A program made the position numbers and the translations under genes. Source: Dokdonia sp. (GTDB taxonomy: Bacteria > Bacteroidota > Bacteroidia > Flavobacteriales > Flavobacteriaceae). Taken from it: a stretch of DNA of 64,000 bases. Within the stretch, counting starts at the first letter, position 1, and each line of letters begins with the position of its first letter. The notes under the pieces were generated by a model. It worked only from the letters and a program-made list of their open reading frames with translations. It searched no databases and was not told where the DNA came from. Positions 7,843-15,873 of the stretch are shown piece after piece. The stretch is taken from positions 141,073 through 205,072 of the forward strand of contig JAHDIF010000001.1 in the NCBI GenBank assembly GCA_020630915.1, given 5' to 3'.

Positions 7843-9141
7843 TTATATTTTTCGAGCAATATCAAACTGCTCAAGATTATCTGCTATTCTTCTCAAGAAA
7901 CTTCCACCTAGAAAACCATCTACAATACGATGATCAAAGCTTAAGGATAGATACATCATCTGTCTAATCTCTATCGTATCTCCTTCTGGACGCTCCATAA
8001 CTTCGGCTCTTTTCTTTATAATCCCAGTAGCGAGTATGGCAGCTTCGGGCTGATTTATAATAGGTGTTCCCATTACACTCCCAAAAGTCCCTACATTACT
8101 AATCGTAAAAGTGCTTCCCTTAATATCATCACCTCCTAATTTGTTTTCGCGCGCAAGCGCTGAAAGTCTATTTACTTCTGATGCTATTTCTACAAGGTTT
8201 TTCTTATCGGCATCCTTAACAACAGGAACAATTAAATTTCCAGAGGGCAGAGCGGTTGCCATTCCAATATTGATATGCTCTTTTACGATGATATTTTTAC
8301 CATCTACAGATACATTAATCATTGGAAAGTCTTTTACCGCTTTTGCTACTGCTTCTACAAAAAGTGGTGTAAACGTGAGTTTTTGACCATTCTTTTCTTG
8401 AAATGAAACTTTGTTTGCGTTACGCCAATTCACAAGTTCAGTAAGATCTGCCTCTACATAAGCCGTCACGTGTGGACTGGTGTGTTTACTATACACCATA
8501 TGATCTGCAATCATCTGGCGCATACGATCCATCTCTACAATCTTACCTTTTCCTTTATCTAAGCTAAGTTTAGGGATTTTGTATGCATCTAGATCCGGCT
8601 GGGCTACAGGCTGTACAAATTTATAAGGCCTACCATCAGAGATATATTGCATTATATCTGTTTTTCTAAGACGGCCTTTATTTCCTGTACCTGAAATACG
8701 TGCTAATTCTTCATATGATATATGATGCTTACGGGCAATACTATCTATAAGCGGACTTATGAAAGGATTAGAATTAGATACTGCGAAACTCTGCGAACGC
8801 GCTACTTTCGGTTTTTTAGTTGATACCGATGTTGCTAATTTTTTAGGTTGATTTATCGCAGTTTCTTTTTCTATATTTTTAGCAGCAACTCTTGTTGATA
8901 CTGTTTCTTGATAAATGGCTATAACTTCATTTACGGGTACTACGGTATTAGGTCCAAAAAGATGCTTTTGCATCACTCCATTACTAGGAGCTGGCACTTC
9001 ATTATCTACCTTATCTGTTGCAACCTCTAGAAGAATATCACCTTCTTCAAAGGCCTCTCCTTCTGCCACTATCCAATTTATGATGGTGCCCTCGGTAATA
9101 GACTCACCCATTTTGGGCATTAACAGTTGATTATCAGACAT
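7843..9141 (-). CDS. Dihydrolipoamide acyltransferase E2 (branched-chain type)
   Basis: A 432-residue core of the 2-oxoacid dehydrogenase complex. One lipoyl domain lies at residues 1-80, with lipoylated Lys in EVATDKVDNEV. It is followed by a Ser/Lys-rich linker, a peripheral-subunit-binding domain at about 130-170 (IARKHHISYEELARISGTG), and the catalytic acyltransferase domain from about 200 to the end, with the active-site SFDHRIVDG. It heads the operon with ilvE and E1, which argues for branched-chain acyl rather than acetyl or succinyl transfer. It is transcribed divergently from the Lrp/AsnC gene across a 169-bp AT-rich region. Confidence 0.9.
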   Translation of the reverse strand: MSDNQLLMPKMGESITEGTIINWIVAEGEAFEEGDILLEVATDKVDNEVPAPSNGVMQKHLFGPNTVVPVNEVIAIYQETVSTRVAAKNIEKETAINQPKKLATSVSTKKPKVARSQSFAVSNSNPFISPLIDSIARKHHISYEELARISGTGNKGRLRKTDIMQYISDGRPYKFVQPVAQPDLDAYKIPKLSLDKGKGKIVEMDRMRQMIADHMVYSKHTSPHVTAYVEADLTELVNWRNANKVSFQEKNGQKLTFTPLFVEAVAKAVKDFPMINVSVDGKNIIVKEHINIGMATALPSGNLIVPVVKDADKKNLVEIASEVNRLSALARENKLGGDDIKGSTFTISNVGTFGSVMGTPIINQPEAAILATGIIKKRAEVMERPEGDTIEIRQMMYLSLSFDHRIVDGFLGGSFLRRIADNLEQFDIARKI

Positions 9142-9235
9142 TTTTAAATTCTCTTTTAGCTTAGTTAAATTACTTTAAAATCAAAATATTATTACCTAAT
9201 CATCTACTTATTACTTCAATTATAGAATATTCAAC

Positions 9236-9252
9236 TATTAATACTATTAATA
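9236..9252. promoter_or_regulatory. 17-bp palindrome, candidate Lrp operator
   Basis: TATTAATACTATTAATA is symmetric about C9244. It sits in the divergent intergenic space between the E2 gene and the Lrp/AsnC gene, where an autoregulator that also controls the dehydrogenase would bind. AT-rich palindromes arise easily by chance, so this is suggestive only. Confidence 0.4.
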
Positions 9253-9265
9253 AAGTGTTTTATTC

Positions 9266-9273
9266 TATTTTTG
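9266..9273 (+). promoter_or_regulatory. -7 box for lrp-type gene
   Basis: TATTTTTG matches the Bacteroidota -7 consensus TAnnTTTG, 37 bases before the start codon at 9311. No clear TTG -33 element precedes it. Confidence 0.45.
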
Positions 9274-9310
9274 ATAAATAATAAAGCTGAGTTTAGCAAA
9301 ATAATAGCTT

Positions 9311-9781
9311 ATGCGACTAGATATAACAGATAAGAAACTACTTATCTTACTTCAAAAAGACTCTAACCAAACTGTAAAATCCCTAGCTCAACAATTAGGA
9401 AAAACAACAACACCCATTTTTGAGCGTATAAAAAAGCTTGAAAAAGAAGGTCTCATAGAAGGATATAGCGCCAGACTGAATGCAAAAAAAATCGGCCTAA
9501 AACAAACGGTTTTTATAGCCATCTCTCTGCAAGGCCATACTCGCAGTTATCTAGAGAAGTTTGTAAAGGAAATTAATGATTTTCCAGAGGTGGTAGAGTG
9601 TCACCGTGTGAGCGGAAATTTTGACTACTTGCTTAAACTCGTAGTACAGGACATTGAAGCTTACGAAAAATTTATTGTTACAAAACTCACGCTACTGCCC
9701 TATTTAGGAAACGTACAGAGCCACATTGCACTTTCCACAAGCAAAGAAACGAATCAATTAGATTTGAGCTTTCTAGGGTAG
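9311..9781 (+). CDS. Lrp/AsnC family transcriptional regulator
   Basis: A 156-residue protein. An N-terminal winged helix-turn-helix (about 5-55: DKKLLILLQKDSN...LAQQLGKTTTPIFERIKKLEKEG) is followed by a RAM/AsnC ligand-binding domain (about 65-150, with VVECHRVSGNFDYLLKLVVQD). These regulators sense amino acids and form octamers. Its divergent position next to the branched-chain catabolic operon suggests that it controls that operon in response to a branched-chain amino acid or its oxoacid. This is inferred from context. Confidence 0.9.
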   Translation: MRLDITDKKLLILLQKDSNQTVKSLAQQLGKTTTPIFERIKKLEKEGLIEGYSARLNAKKIGLKQTVFIAISLQGHTRSYLEKFVKEINDFPEVVECHRVSGNFDYLLKLVVQDIEAYEKFIVTKLTLLPYLGNVQSHIALSTSKETNQLDLSFLG

Positions 9782-9833
9782 TTTGATCCTAAATTTATAA
9801 TGTAAAAGGAGAATCTTCATGACCCCAAAAGTA

Positions 9834-10433
9834 TCATCTCGTGCGCTTTATTTCCCTTAAGGTTTTATAAAAATCTTCCTGCTCTGGTCTATTTTCTGGA
9901 ATTTCTCTAAGCGGCTCAACCTCTCTCAAAGATTCATGACAATCTGCAGGTAATTGCTGGTACAGTTTTGTGCCAGCCGTTTTCCAAGATATCATCTCGT
10001 CCGAGACTTCTTTTATGGCTTTTGCCGGATTCCCTACAATTAATTGACGTGCTTCAAATACGGTTTCGGCTTTTACAAATGCCATCGCCCCTACAATACA
10101 CTCATCTCCTATCACAGCATCATCCATAATCACACTATTCATCCCTATGAGACAGTTACGGCCTAAATTTGCGCCGTGTATTACAGCACCGTGTCCGATG
10201 TGTGCGCTTTCGCGAAAGCGTATACTCTTACCTGGAAACATATGAACTGTACAATTCTCTTGCACATTCACGCCATCTTCTAGAATGACCTCACCCCAAT
10301 CTCCACGGATGACAGCTCCAGGACCTATATAGCAATTTTTACCAATAATAACATTGCCTGTAACCGCGGCTAAGGGATGTACAAAACTAGATTCGTGTAC
10401 AACGGGTATATGACCTTTGAAGGAGTATATCAT
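9834..10433 (-). CDS. paaY: PaaY-type hexapeptide-repeat thioesterase/acyltransferase
   Basis: A 199-residue left-handed beta-helix protein of the gamma-carbonic-anhydrase/PaaY group. Hexapeptide repeats run from about residue 12 to 150 (for example VTGNVIIGKNCYIGPGAVIRGD), with metal-binding histidines in the VHMFPG, AHIGHG and VIHGAN parts. E. coli PaaY is 196 residues long and hydrolyses dead-end CoA thioesters formed when the oxepin pathway stalls. The C-terminal LREVEPLREIP tail is typical of PaaY rather than of carbonic anhydrases. It is the last gene of the paa operon; its ATG directly abuts the stop of the preceding gene. It contains the palindrome at 10206, read as RFRES. Confidence 0.85.
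   Translation of the reverse strand: MIYSFKGHIPVVHESSFVHPLAAVTGNVIIGKNCYIGPGAVIRGDWGEVILEDGVNVQENCTVHMFPGKSIRFRESAHIGHGAVIHGANLGRNCLIGMNSVIMDDAVIGDECIVGAMAFVKAETVFEARQLIVGNPAKAIKEVSDEMISWKTAGTKLYQQLPADCHESLREVEPLREIPENRPEQEDFYKTLREIKRTR
10206..10219. repeat. Palindrome GCTTTCGCGAAAGC (inside paaY)
   Basis: Exact copy with flanking C and G completing a 16-bp palindrome (10205-10220). It is read in an unusual phase as RFRES. Confidence 0.95.
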
Positions 10434-11186
10434 TTATTTAAATCGCTTAAGGGTCTCTTTAGTAAATTCAGAAAGTACCAATCGTCCTGATATCGCCGCT
10501 CGTTCTGCTAGCAACTCATCCCAATTCTCGGTTCCCGCCCACATGATTTTTTTCATTTCTTTCATAGCTTCTGGGTTATACGTACATAAATTTTCTGCAA
10601 ATGCTTGTACCGCTTCGTCTAGTTCCTCCGTACTTTCATATACTTGTGCATATAGCCCTTTGGCCCTAGCCCACTCAGCATCGTAAAAGGTATTTGCATC
10701 TATAGCTATTTGTGACATTCCTGTTAACCCGAGTTTGCGCTCTACCGCAGGACCTACTACAAAGGGGCCGATACCCACATTGAGTTCACTCAATTTAATA
10801 CTGGCATACTTGCTCGCCATACAATAATCTGTAGCACTGGCGACGCCTACACCACCACCTACTGTTTTTCCTTGGACGCGGCCTATAATAAACTTAGGAC
10901 ACTTGCGCATGGCATTGATCACATTTGCAAAGCCTGAGAAGAAAACGCGTCCTATCTCTGCGTCATTGATATTAATAAGCTCTTTAAAACTCGCTCCTGC
11001 ACAAAAAGTGCGATCCCCACCCGATTTAAGTACAATTACTTTTACATCATCATTTTTACCAGCTTCTTTTATGATATTTGCCAACTTTGCAAGAATATCT
11101 CCAGGCAAGCTATTGTGTGCTGGATGAAAGAATTCTATGGTCGATATTCCGTTTTGTATTTCTTCTTTTACGTAGGGTGCAGTCAT
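10434..11186 (-). CDS. Enoyl-CoA hydratase/isomerase family protein of paa operon (PaaF-like)
   Basis: A 250-residue crotonase-fold protein. FCAGASFKEL and GKTVGGGVGVASATD give the oxyanion-hole regions. By eye alignment, the second catalytic Glu of hydratases is kept (SELNVGIGP) but the first is replaced in GGGVGVAS. It may therefore be a hydratase with altered chemistry or an isomerase. In the paa pathway the PaaF hydratase acts on 2,3-dehydroadipyl-CoA; this is the only other crotonase besides PaaG and is the best candidate for that step. It is co-directional with the operon and flanked upstream by the GIY-YIG guest gene. Confidence 0.75.
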   Translation of the reverse strand: MTAPYVKEEIQNGISTIEFFHPAHNSLPGDILAKLANIIKEAGKNDDVKVIVLKSGGDRTFCAGASFKELININDAEIGRVFFSGFANVINAMRKCPKFIIGRVQGKTVGGGVGVASATDYCMASKYASIKLSELNVGIGPFVVGPAVERKLGLTGMSQIAIDANTFYDAEWARAKGLYAQVYESTEELDEAVQAFAENLCTYNPEAMKEMKKIMWAGTENWDELLAERAAISGRLVLSEFTKETLKRFK

Positions 11187-11194
11187 ATTAATCG

Positions 11195-11208
11195 CCCGCG
11201 TATGCGGG
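11195..11208. repeat. REP-like hairpin CCCGC-GTAT-GCGGG
   Basis: Perfect 5-bp GC stem followed on the + strand by TGTCTTTTT, between the hydratase gene start and the GIY-YIG gene stop. On the reverse strand it reads GACACCCGC, which mirrors GACACCCGA on the other side of the GIY-YIG gene. Confidence 0.75.
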
Positions 11209-11221
11209 TGTCTTTTTGATA

Positions 11222-11506
11222 TTAAACTTTATCGTATAAATCTTCCCATAAGGGATTCATTTCTTCTATGAGTTTTATTTTCCAAGCCCTATTCCATTTC
11301 TTCATCTGCCGTTCTCTTTTTAAAGCTAATTCTTTGTTATCAAGTTTTTCAAAATAGACAAGTTTGTCCAAATTATATCGAGCCGAAAATGTTCTAGGAT
11401 GTGCTTTATTTTTATGTTGTCTTATTCTATCTTTTAATCTTCCCGTTAATCCAATATACAGTGTTCCATTAGGTTTATTCGTTAGTATATAAACGTAATG
11501 CTTCAT
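11222..11506 (-). CDS. GIY-YIG nuclease domain protein (guest gene in paa operon)
   Basis: A 94-residue single-domain GIY-YIG protein of the UPF0213/YhbQ type. YVYILTNKPNGTLYIGLTG supplies the GIY and YIG strands. DRIRQHKN has the catalytic Arg, and Glu lies in YFEKLDNKELALKRERQMKKW. Its cellular role is unknown; relatives are DNA-structure nucleases. It interrupts the paa operon between paaZ and the hydratase gene and has nothing to do with phenylacetate. It is bordered by hairpin repeats on both sides (11195-11208 and 11521-11666), which suggests it arrived as a mobile unit. Confidence 0.9.
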   Translation of the reverse strand: MKHYVYILTNKPNGTLYIGLTGRLKDRIRQHKNKAHPRTFSARYNLDKLVYFEKLDNKELALKRERQMKKWNRAWKIKLIEEMNPLWEDLYDKV

Positions 11507-11520
11507 CCTTTTCTATCTTG

Positions 11521-11563
11521 AGACACTCGATTTCTCGGGTGCTTCGAGCAGTTTAATTTGTTA
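11521..11563. repeat. Direct repeat, copy 1, beside GIY-YIG gene
   Basis: A 43-bp sequence starting AGACACTCGATTTCTCGGGTG, a hairpin with TTTC loop, and continuing with CTTCGAGCAGTTTAATTTG. It matches 11602-11644 at all but one position. The second half is an inverted copy of the 3' end of paaZ. Confidence 0.9.
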
Positions 11564-11601
11564 TAATATAAAGAAAATAACACAATCTAATTGATTATTA
11601 A

Positions 11602-11644
11602 AGACACCCGATTTCTCGGGTGCTTCGAGCAGTTTAATTTGTTA
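11602..11644. repeat. Direct repeat, copy 2, joined to paaZ end
   Basis: Second copy of the 43-bp repeat. Its hairpin CACCCGA/TCGGGTG (11605-11622) is perfect. Its last bases overlap the paaZ stop codon. Confidence 0.9.
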
Positions 11645-11666
11645 CAACAAATTAAACTGCTCGAAG
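11623..11666. repeat. 21-bp inverted repeat over the paaZ 3' end
   Basis: CTTCGAGCAGTTTAATTTGTT (11623-11643) is the exact reverse complement of 11646-11666, with only 2 bases between. The right arm encodes the last residues of PaaZ (HFEQFNLL). It may act as a strong processing or termination hairpin on the operon mRNA, though there is no T-run. Confidence 0.9.
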
Positions 11667-14176
11667 TGATGATTTAAGTGTTTGCGTTCTTGTAGGTACC
11701 ATTCGTATTTATTTACGTGACCAAACACAGGACTTTTAGGGGTTGCCTTAGGGTTTTTCTTGAAAAATTCTTGGTACAATTTCCTAGCCTCCCAAAACTT
11801 GGTAATCGCGGTTTCTAAGTCAGGATGGTTTAGCTTTTCTACTTTGCCTTTTTGCATTAATGGCATTTCATAATTTTGAGGCATTTTTTCATAATTCCAC
11901 AAGGTAGCTGCTACTTTATCTATGTATTTCTCAGGAGTCGCAATCTCAAAATCTTGATCTTCATTTCCTGCAACTCGATAGCTCCATTCTAAATGCTCTA
12001 TCATATGTTGAGCAGTCATTATTCCCCAATTAGGCTTACTATCTTCAGACAATTTTGAAAGACATTCCTTAATCTTATCTTCCGTCATCTCCACAAAGGT
12101 TGTTTGCTTTTTCTCTACCATAGTGAGGATAGTCGCTACGGCTACTAGTGCTGTTGCTTCTTCATCTGTCTTGCCGTTTTCATAATCTACAGGCTCTGCA
12201 TCAAACACCTCTACATACCATTTTACAATTCCGCTTGGGTGTTCTCTTCCTGATACATCACGTTCACGTTTTTCCTTACAAGTAAGTCGTACATAGATAG
12301 TATCATTATGATATAATGGACGTAAAAAACGAATATCTTCCAATCCATAATTAGCACTTACTGGTCCTTTATTAGGGTAGACAAACAAGCCTGCCGCCGC
12401 CGAAATGATAAAATATCCATGCGCGGTTCTTTTCTTAAATATACTTCCATCCAGACTTGTGATATCTGTATGCGCATAAAAATGGTCCCACGTAAGATTT
12501 GCAAAATTCTGGATATCGGTATCAGTAAGGGTACGTTTATGCGTCTGCAAACTCATTCCTGGTTTGATATCTTCATAATGATAGGCAAACGGATGCTTTT
12601 CTGCTTCGGTGTATGCGCCATTAGGTTGATAAATCCCTGTGATTTCGGTTAAGCTTGTTGGGCTTCCTTGCACGGCACATCGTTGCATATAATGCTTGAT
12701 ACCTCGCAATCCTCCCATTTCTTCACCACCTCCAGCTCGTCCTGGTCCGCCGTGTACCAATAAAGGTAATGGCGAGCCGTGTCCCGTACTTTGTGGGGCA
12801 CTTTCTCTATTGAGAGTTAATATCCTTCCGTGATGAGAAGCGGCTTCTACGGTATACGCTTTCGCGAAAGCATTATCTGCCGTCACCACACTACTCACTA
12901 ACGAGCCTTTACCCATTTGCGCCAGTTTGATCGCTTCCTCAATACCATCATAAGGGATAATAGTACTCACGGGTCCAAAGGCCTCTACCTCGTGCACCTG
13001 CGTATTTTTAAACGGTGCATCTTCACGCATTAAGATAGGGCTCATAAAAGCACCCTTTGCGCCATCTGCTCCCATAGCGTCGATAGTATCAAAAGAACCG
13101 TAGACGATTTCGGCAGTTTTAGCAATTTTTTCTATTTGAGATTTAAGAGCATCTCTTTGATCATTATTAATAAGGGCTCCCATTCTCACTTCTTTGAGTT
13201 TTGGGTCTCCTATAACAGTACCCTCGAGTTGTTTCCCGAGTGCAATTTGCACATCTTCTACCAGATTGGAAGGCACAATCACACGACGTATGGCGGTACA
13301 TTTCTGGCCACATTTAACCGTCATTTCCTTGCGGACTTCCTTTATAAAAATGTTGAATTCTGGAGTGCCAGGCACAGCATCAGGACCCAAAATACTTGCA
13401 TTTAAACTGTCTGCCTCCATTGTAAATGGTACACTTTCTTCCAGCAATCTAGAATGTGCTTTAAGCATTCTTCCCGTATGCGCACTTCCTGTAAAAGTAA
13501 CTACATCTTGGCTTTCTACTGTATCAAGAATGGAAGTTGTCAATCCTGAAAGCAATTGCAATGCTCCCTCTGGAAGAATACCACTATTGATAATTTCTTT
13601 TACCACGGCTTCCGTAAGAAAGGCGGTTTGTGGTGCAGGTAATACAATCGCTGGCATTCCTGCCATCCAATTTACAGCACATTTCTCTAACATTCCCCAA
13701 ACAGGGAAGTTAAACGCATTTATATGTACTGCCACTCCTTTTTTAGGGACCAAAATATGATGCGCCATAAAACGCCCTCCACGAGAAAGATCTATAGGAT
13801 CTCCTTCTACAGCATAGCTCTGATCTGGAAAGAGTTTGCGCAGTGAAGCGTTTGCAAACAGGTTACCAAATCCACCTTCAATATCAATCCAACTATCAAC
13901 TCGCGTAGCTCCTGTTTTATAACTTATATCATAAAACTGTTCTTTGCGTTTATTGAGATAGAGCGCGAGTTTTTTAATCATATTCCCTCGCTGTTGGAAG
14001 GTCATTTTACGCAATGTCCACCCGTGGTCACGACCATACTGCAAGGCGCCAGCAATATCCAGTCCTTCTGTACTGGTAAGGCCTATTACATCCCCTGTAA
14101 CGGCATCGTACATGTTTCGGGTATTGGTGTTGTCACCCGATACCCAGTTGCCGTTTATATAAGATTCTAAAATCAT
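11642..14176 (-). CDS. paaZ: Bifunctional oxepin-CoA hydrolase/aldehyde dehydrogenase PaaZ with extra C-terminal domain
   Basis: An 844-residue ring-cleaving enzyme. Residues 1-520 are the aldehyde dehydrogenase (EADSLN base region, catalytic Cys in [14 protein letters not shown]), which oxidises the 3-oxo-5,6-dehydrosuberyl-CoA semialdehyde. Residues 530-690 are a MaoC-like hotdog hydrolase ([19 protein letters not shown]) that opens the oxepin ring. E. coli PaaZ is 681 residues; the extra ~150 residues here are a helical DUF1569/DinB-like domain with [13 protein letters not shown] and FGHVNKYEW, whose histidines could bind metal. This C-terminal fusion is of unknown function. The palindrome at 12858 encodes NAFAKAY. 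Confidence 0.93.
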   Translation of the reverse strand: MILESYINGNWVSGDNTNTRNMYDAVTGDVIGLTSTEGLDIAGALQYGRDHGWTLRKMTFQQRGNMIKKLALYLNKRKEQFYDISYKTGATRVDSWIDIEGGFGNLFANASLRKLFPDQSYAVEGDPIDLSRGGRFMAHHILVPKKGVAVHINAFNFPVWGMLEKCAVNWMAGMPAIVLPAPQTAFLTEAVVKEIINSGILPEGALQLLSGLTTSILDTVESQDVVTFTGSAHTGRMLKAHSRLLEESVPFTMEADSLNASILGPDAVPGTPEFNIFIKEVRKEMTVKCGQKCTAIRRVIVPSNLVEDVQIALGKQLEGTVIGDPKLKEVRMGALINNDQRDALKSQIEKIAKTAEIVYGSFDTIDAMGADGAKGAFMSPILMREDAPFKNTQVHEVEAFGPVSTIIPYDGIEEAIKLAQMGKGSLVSSVVTADNAFAKAYTVEAASHHGRILTLNRESAPQSTGHGSPLPLLVHGGPGRAGGGEEMGGLRGIKHYMQRCAVQGSPTSLTEITGIYQPNGAYTEAEKHPFAYHYEDIKPGMSLQTHKRTLTDTDIQNFANLTWDHFYAHTDITSLDGSIFKKRTAHGYFIISAAAGLFVYPNKGPVSANYGLEDIRFLRPLYHNDTIYVRLTCKEKRERDVSGREHPSGIVKWYVEVFDAEPVDYENGKTDEEATALVAVATILTMVEKKQTTFVEMTEDKIKECLSKLSEDSKPNWGIMTAQHMIEHLEWSYRVAGNEDQDFEIATPEKYIDKVAATLWNYEKMPQNYEMPLMQKGKVEKLNHPDLETAITKFWEARKLYQEFFKKNPKATPKSPVFGHVNKYEWYLQERKHLNHHFEQFNLL
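12858..12871. repeat. Palindrome GCTTTCGCGAAAGC (inside paaZ)
   Basis: Exact copy, read as AFAKA in the aldehyde dehydrogenase domain. Confidence 0.95.
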
Positions 14177-14187
14177 ATTTCCAAAGT

Positions 14188-14218
14188 TGAAATCGAAATC
14201 GAAGCCGAAATCGAAAAA
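14188..14218. repeat. GAAATC simple repeat in paaZ-paaJ gap
   Basis: TGAAATCGAAATCGAAGCC followed by another GAAATCGAAAAA. It has the same motif and orientation as the repeat at 19386-19415 next to the S23 gene. It occupies much of the 75-bp gap between paaZ and the thiolase gene. Confidence 0.8.
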
Positions 14219-14251
14219 TATATTTAATTGTCTCTTCTGCTTTCCCTTGTG

Positions 14252-15463
14252 TTATACATTCACATTCTCAATAATCGCAGCATACCCTTGTCCTACACCT
14301 ATACACATTGTAATGAGTGCGAATTTTTTGTTTTGCTCTTTCAGCTCCAAAGCTGCTGAATATGCTATACGTGCTCCTGTCACACCAAGTGGATGTCCAA
14401 TCGCAATCGAGCCACCATTAGGATTGATGCGCGGGTCGTTATCTTCTAATCCCCATTCTCTAATACAAGCTAAGGCCTGTGATGCAAACGCTTCATTAAG
14501 CTCAATTACATCCATATCATCCATTGTTAAGCCAGCTTTTTCAAGTGCTTTATTAGATGCTTGTACAGGACCTATTCCCATAATGCGAGGCTCTACTCCC
14601 ACAACAGCAGAAGATACAATTCTTGCTAATGGTTTTAATCCATATTTTTTTACCGCTTCCTCCGAAGCAATGATGGTTGCAGCTGCACCATCATTTAGTC
14701 CAGAACTGTTTCCTGCAGTAACGCTACCTCCTTCTTTCTTGAAAGCTGGACGTAATTTTGCCAATACTTCTTTAGAGGTAGATGGTTTTACAAATTCATC
14801 CTCTTTAAAGACAATTGGATCTTTTTTACGCTGCGGAATTTCTACAGGAACTATTTCTTTTGCGAGTCTCCCATTTTTTTGGGCAGCAGTAGCCTTCATC
14901 TGACTGTGATACGCAAAAGCATCTTGGTCTTCTCTGGAAATTTTATATTTTTCTACTAGATTTTCGGCAGTACTTCCCATTCCGTCAGTGCCATACAATT
15001 CGTGCATTTTAGGATTGACAAAACGCCATCCAAAGGTGGAATCATACATCTTACTATCTCCTCCAAAAGCCGTACTTGGCTTTGCCATAACGTATGGACC
15101 ACGTGTCATATTCTCTACGCCTCCAGAGATAAAAAGATCTCCATCACCTGACTTAATCGCTCGGTTTGCGTGAATGATCGCACTCAATCCAGAACTACAT
15201 AAACGGTTTACTGTCTCTCCAGGTACAGAAAATGGCAATCCGGCAAGAAGCAAACTCATACGCGCTACATTGCGGTTATCTTCTCCTGCTTGATTAGCAC
15301 AACCCATAATGACATCGTCATATGCTTCCTTTGGAATATTTGGATTTCGTTTTACAACTTCACGAATCACGTGTGCGCCTAAATCGTCTGTGCGAACTGC
15401 ACTTAAAGTGCCTTTATAATTTCCTATTGGAGTACGAACTCCGTCTATTATATATGCTTCCAT
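14252..15463 (-). CDS. paaJ: 3-oxoadipyl-CoA/3-oxo-5,6-dehydrosuberyl-CoA thiolase
   Basis: A 403-residue thiolase with acylated Cys in NRLCSSGLSAI, NEAFASQ, the GGSIAIGHPLG His motif, and CIGVGQG with the second Cys. In the paa pathway it performs both thiolytic steps, releasing acetyl-CoA and finally succinyl-CoA. Its length equals that of E. coli PaaJ (401). It follows PaaI with a 2-bp gap, so the two are translationally close. Confidence 0.92.
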   Translation of the reverse strand: MEAYIIDGVRTPIGNYKGTLSAVRTDDLGAHVIREVVKRNPNIPKEAYDDVIMGCANQAGEDNRNVARMSLLLAGLPFSVPGETVNRLCSSGLSAIIHANRAIKSGDGDLFISGGVENMTRGPYVMAKPSTAFGGDSKMYDSTFGWRFVNPKMHELYGTDGMGSTAENLVEKYKISREDQDAFAYHSQMKATAAQKNGRLAKEIVPVEIPQRKKDPIVFKEDEFVKPSTSKEVLAKLRPAFKKEGGSVTAGNSSGLNDGAAATIIASEEAVKKYGLKPLARIVSSAVVGVEPRIMGIGPVQASNKALEKAGLTMDDMDVIELNEAFASQALACIREWGLEDNDPRINPNGGSIAIGHPLGVTGARIAYSAALELKEQNKKFALITMCIGVGQGYAAIIENVNV

Positions 15464-15465
15464 AA

Positions 15466-15873
15466 TTATTCTTGCCAGTCTTTTTGAGTTCTATATACCA
15501 CTCCTTTAAAAAGAGCTACTAATTCATCATTTCGTTTTACCTCAACAATATTGAACCCTACTTTAGTCTTTTGAAGATTTACAGTGGCCTCTGCCGTAAT
15601 GTAATCTCCTTCTTCTAAGGCCTCTATATGATTAATACTTGTCTCAATTGAAACGGCATATTTGCCGTGCGTATTTGCTGTAAACCCAAAAGCTGTATCG
15701 GCCAGAGAATACGTTATACCACCATGAGCTTTGTTCATACTATTAAGCATTTCATTTCTGATGGTCATTCCTACTTTTACATAGCCCACCTTACTCTCTA
15801 AAATCTCAATCCCTAACCAGGTACTGAACGGATCTTGGGATAGCATTTTATGTGGAATCTTAGCGCCATCCAT
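15466..15873 (-). CDS. paaI: Hydroxyphenylacetyl-CoA thioesterase
   Basis: A 135-residue hotdog-fold thioesterase. AHGGITYSLADTAFGFTAN carries the PaaI-type HGG and catalytic Asp motif. PaaI rescues CoA from non-productive hydroxylated or stalled thioesters in the paa pathway. Its length matches family members (about 140). Its ATG overlaps the stop of paaH in a TAATG arrangement, indicating translational coupling. Confidence 0.92.
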   Translation of the reverse strand: MDGAKIPHKMLSQDPFSTWLGIEILESKVGYVKVGMTIRNEMLNSMNKAHGGITYSLADTAFGFTANTHGKYAVSIETSINHIEALEEGDYITAEATVNLQKTKVGFNIVEVKRNDELVALFKGVVYRTQKDWQE

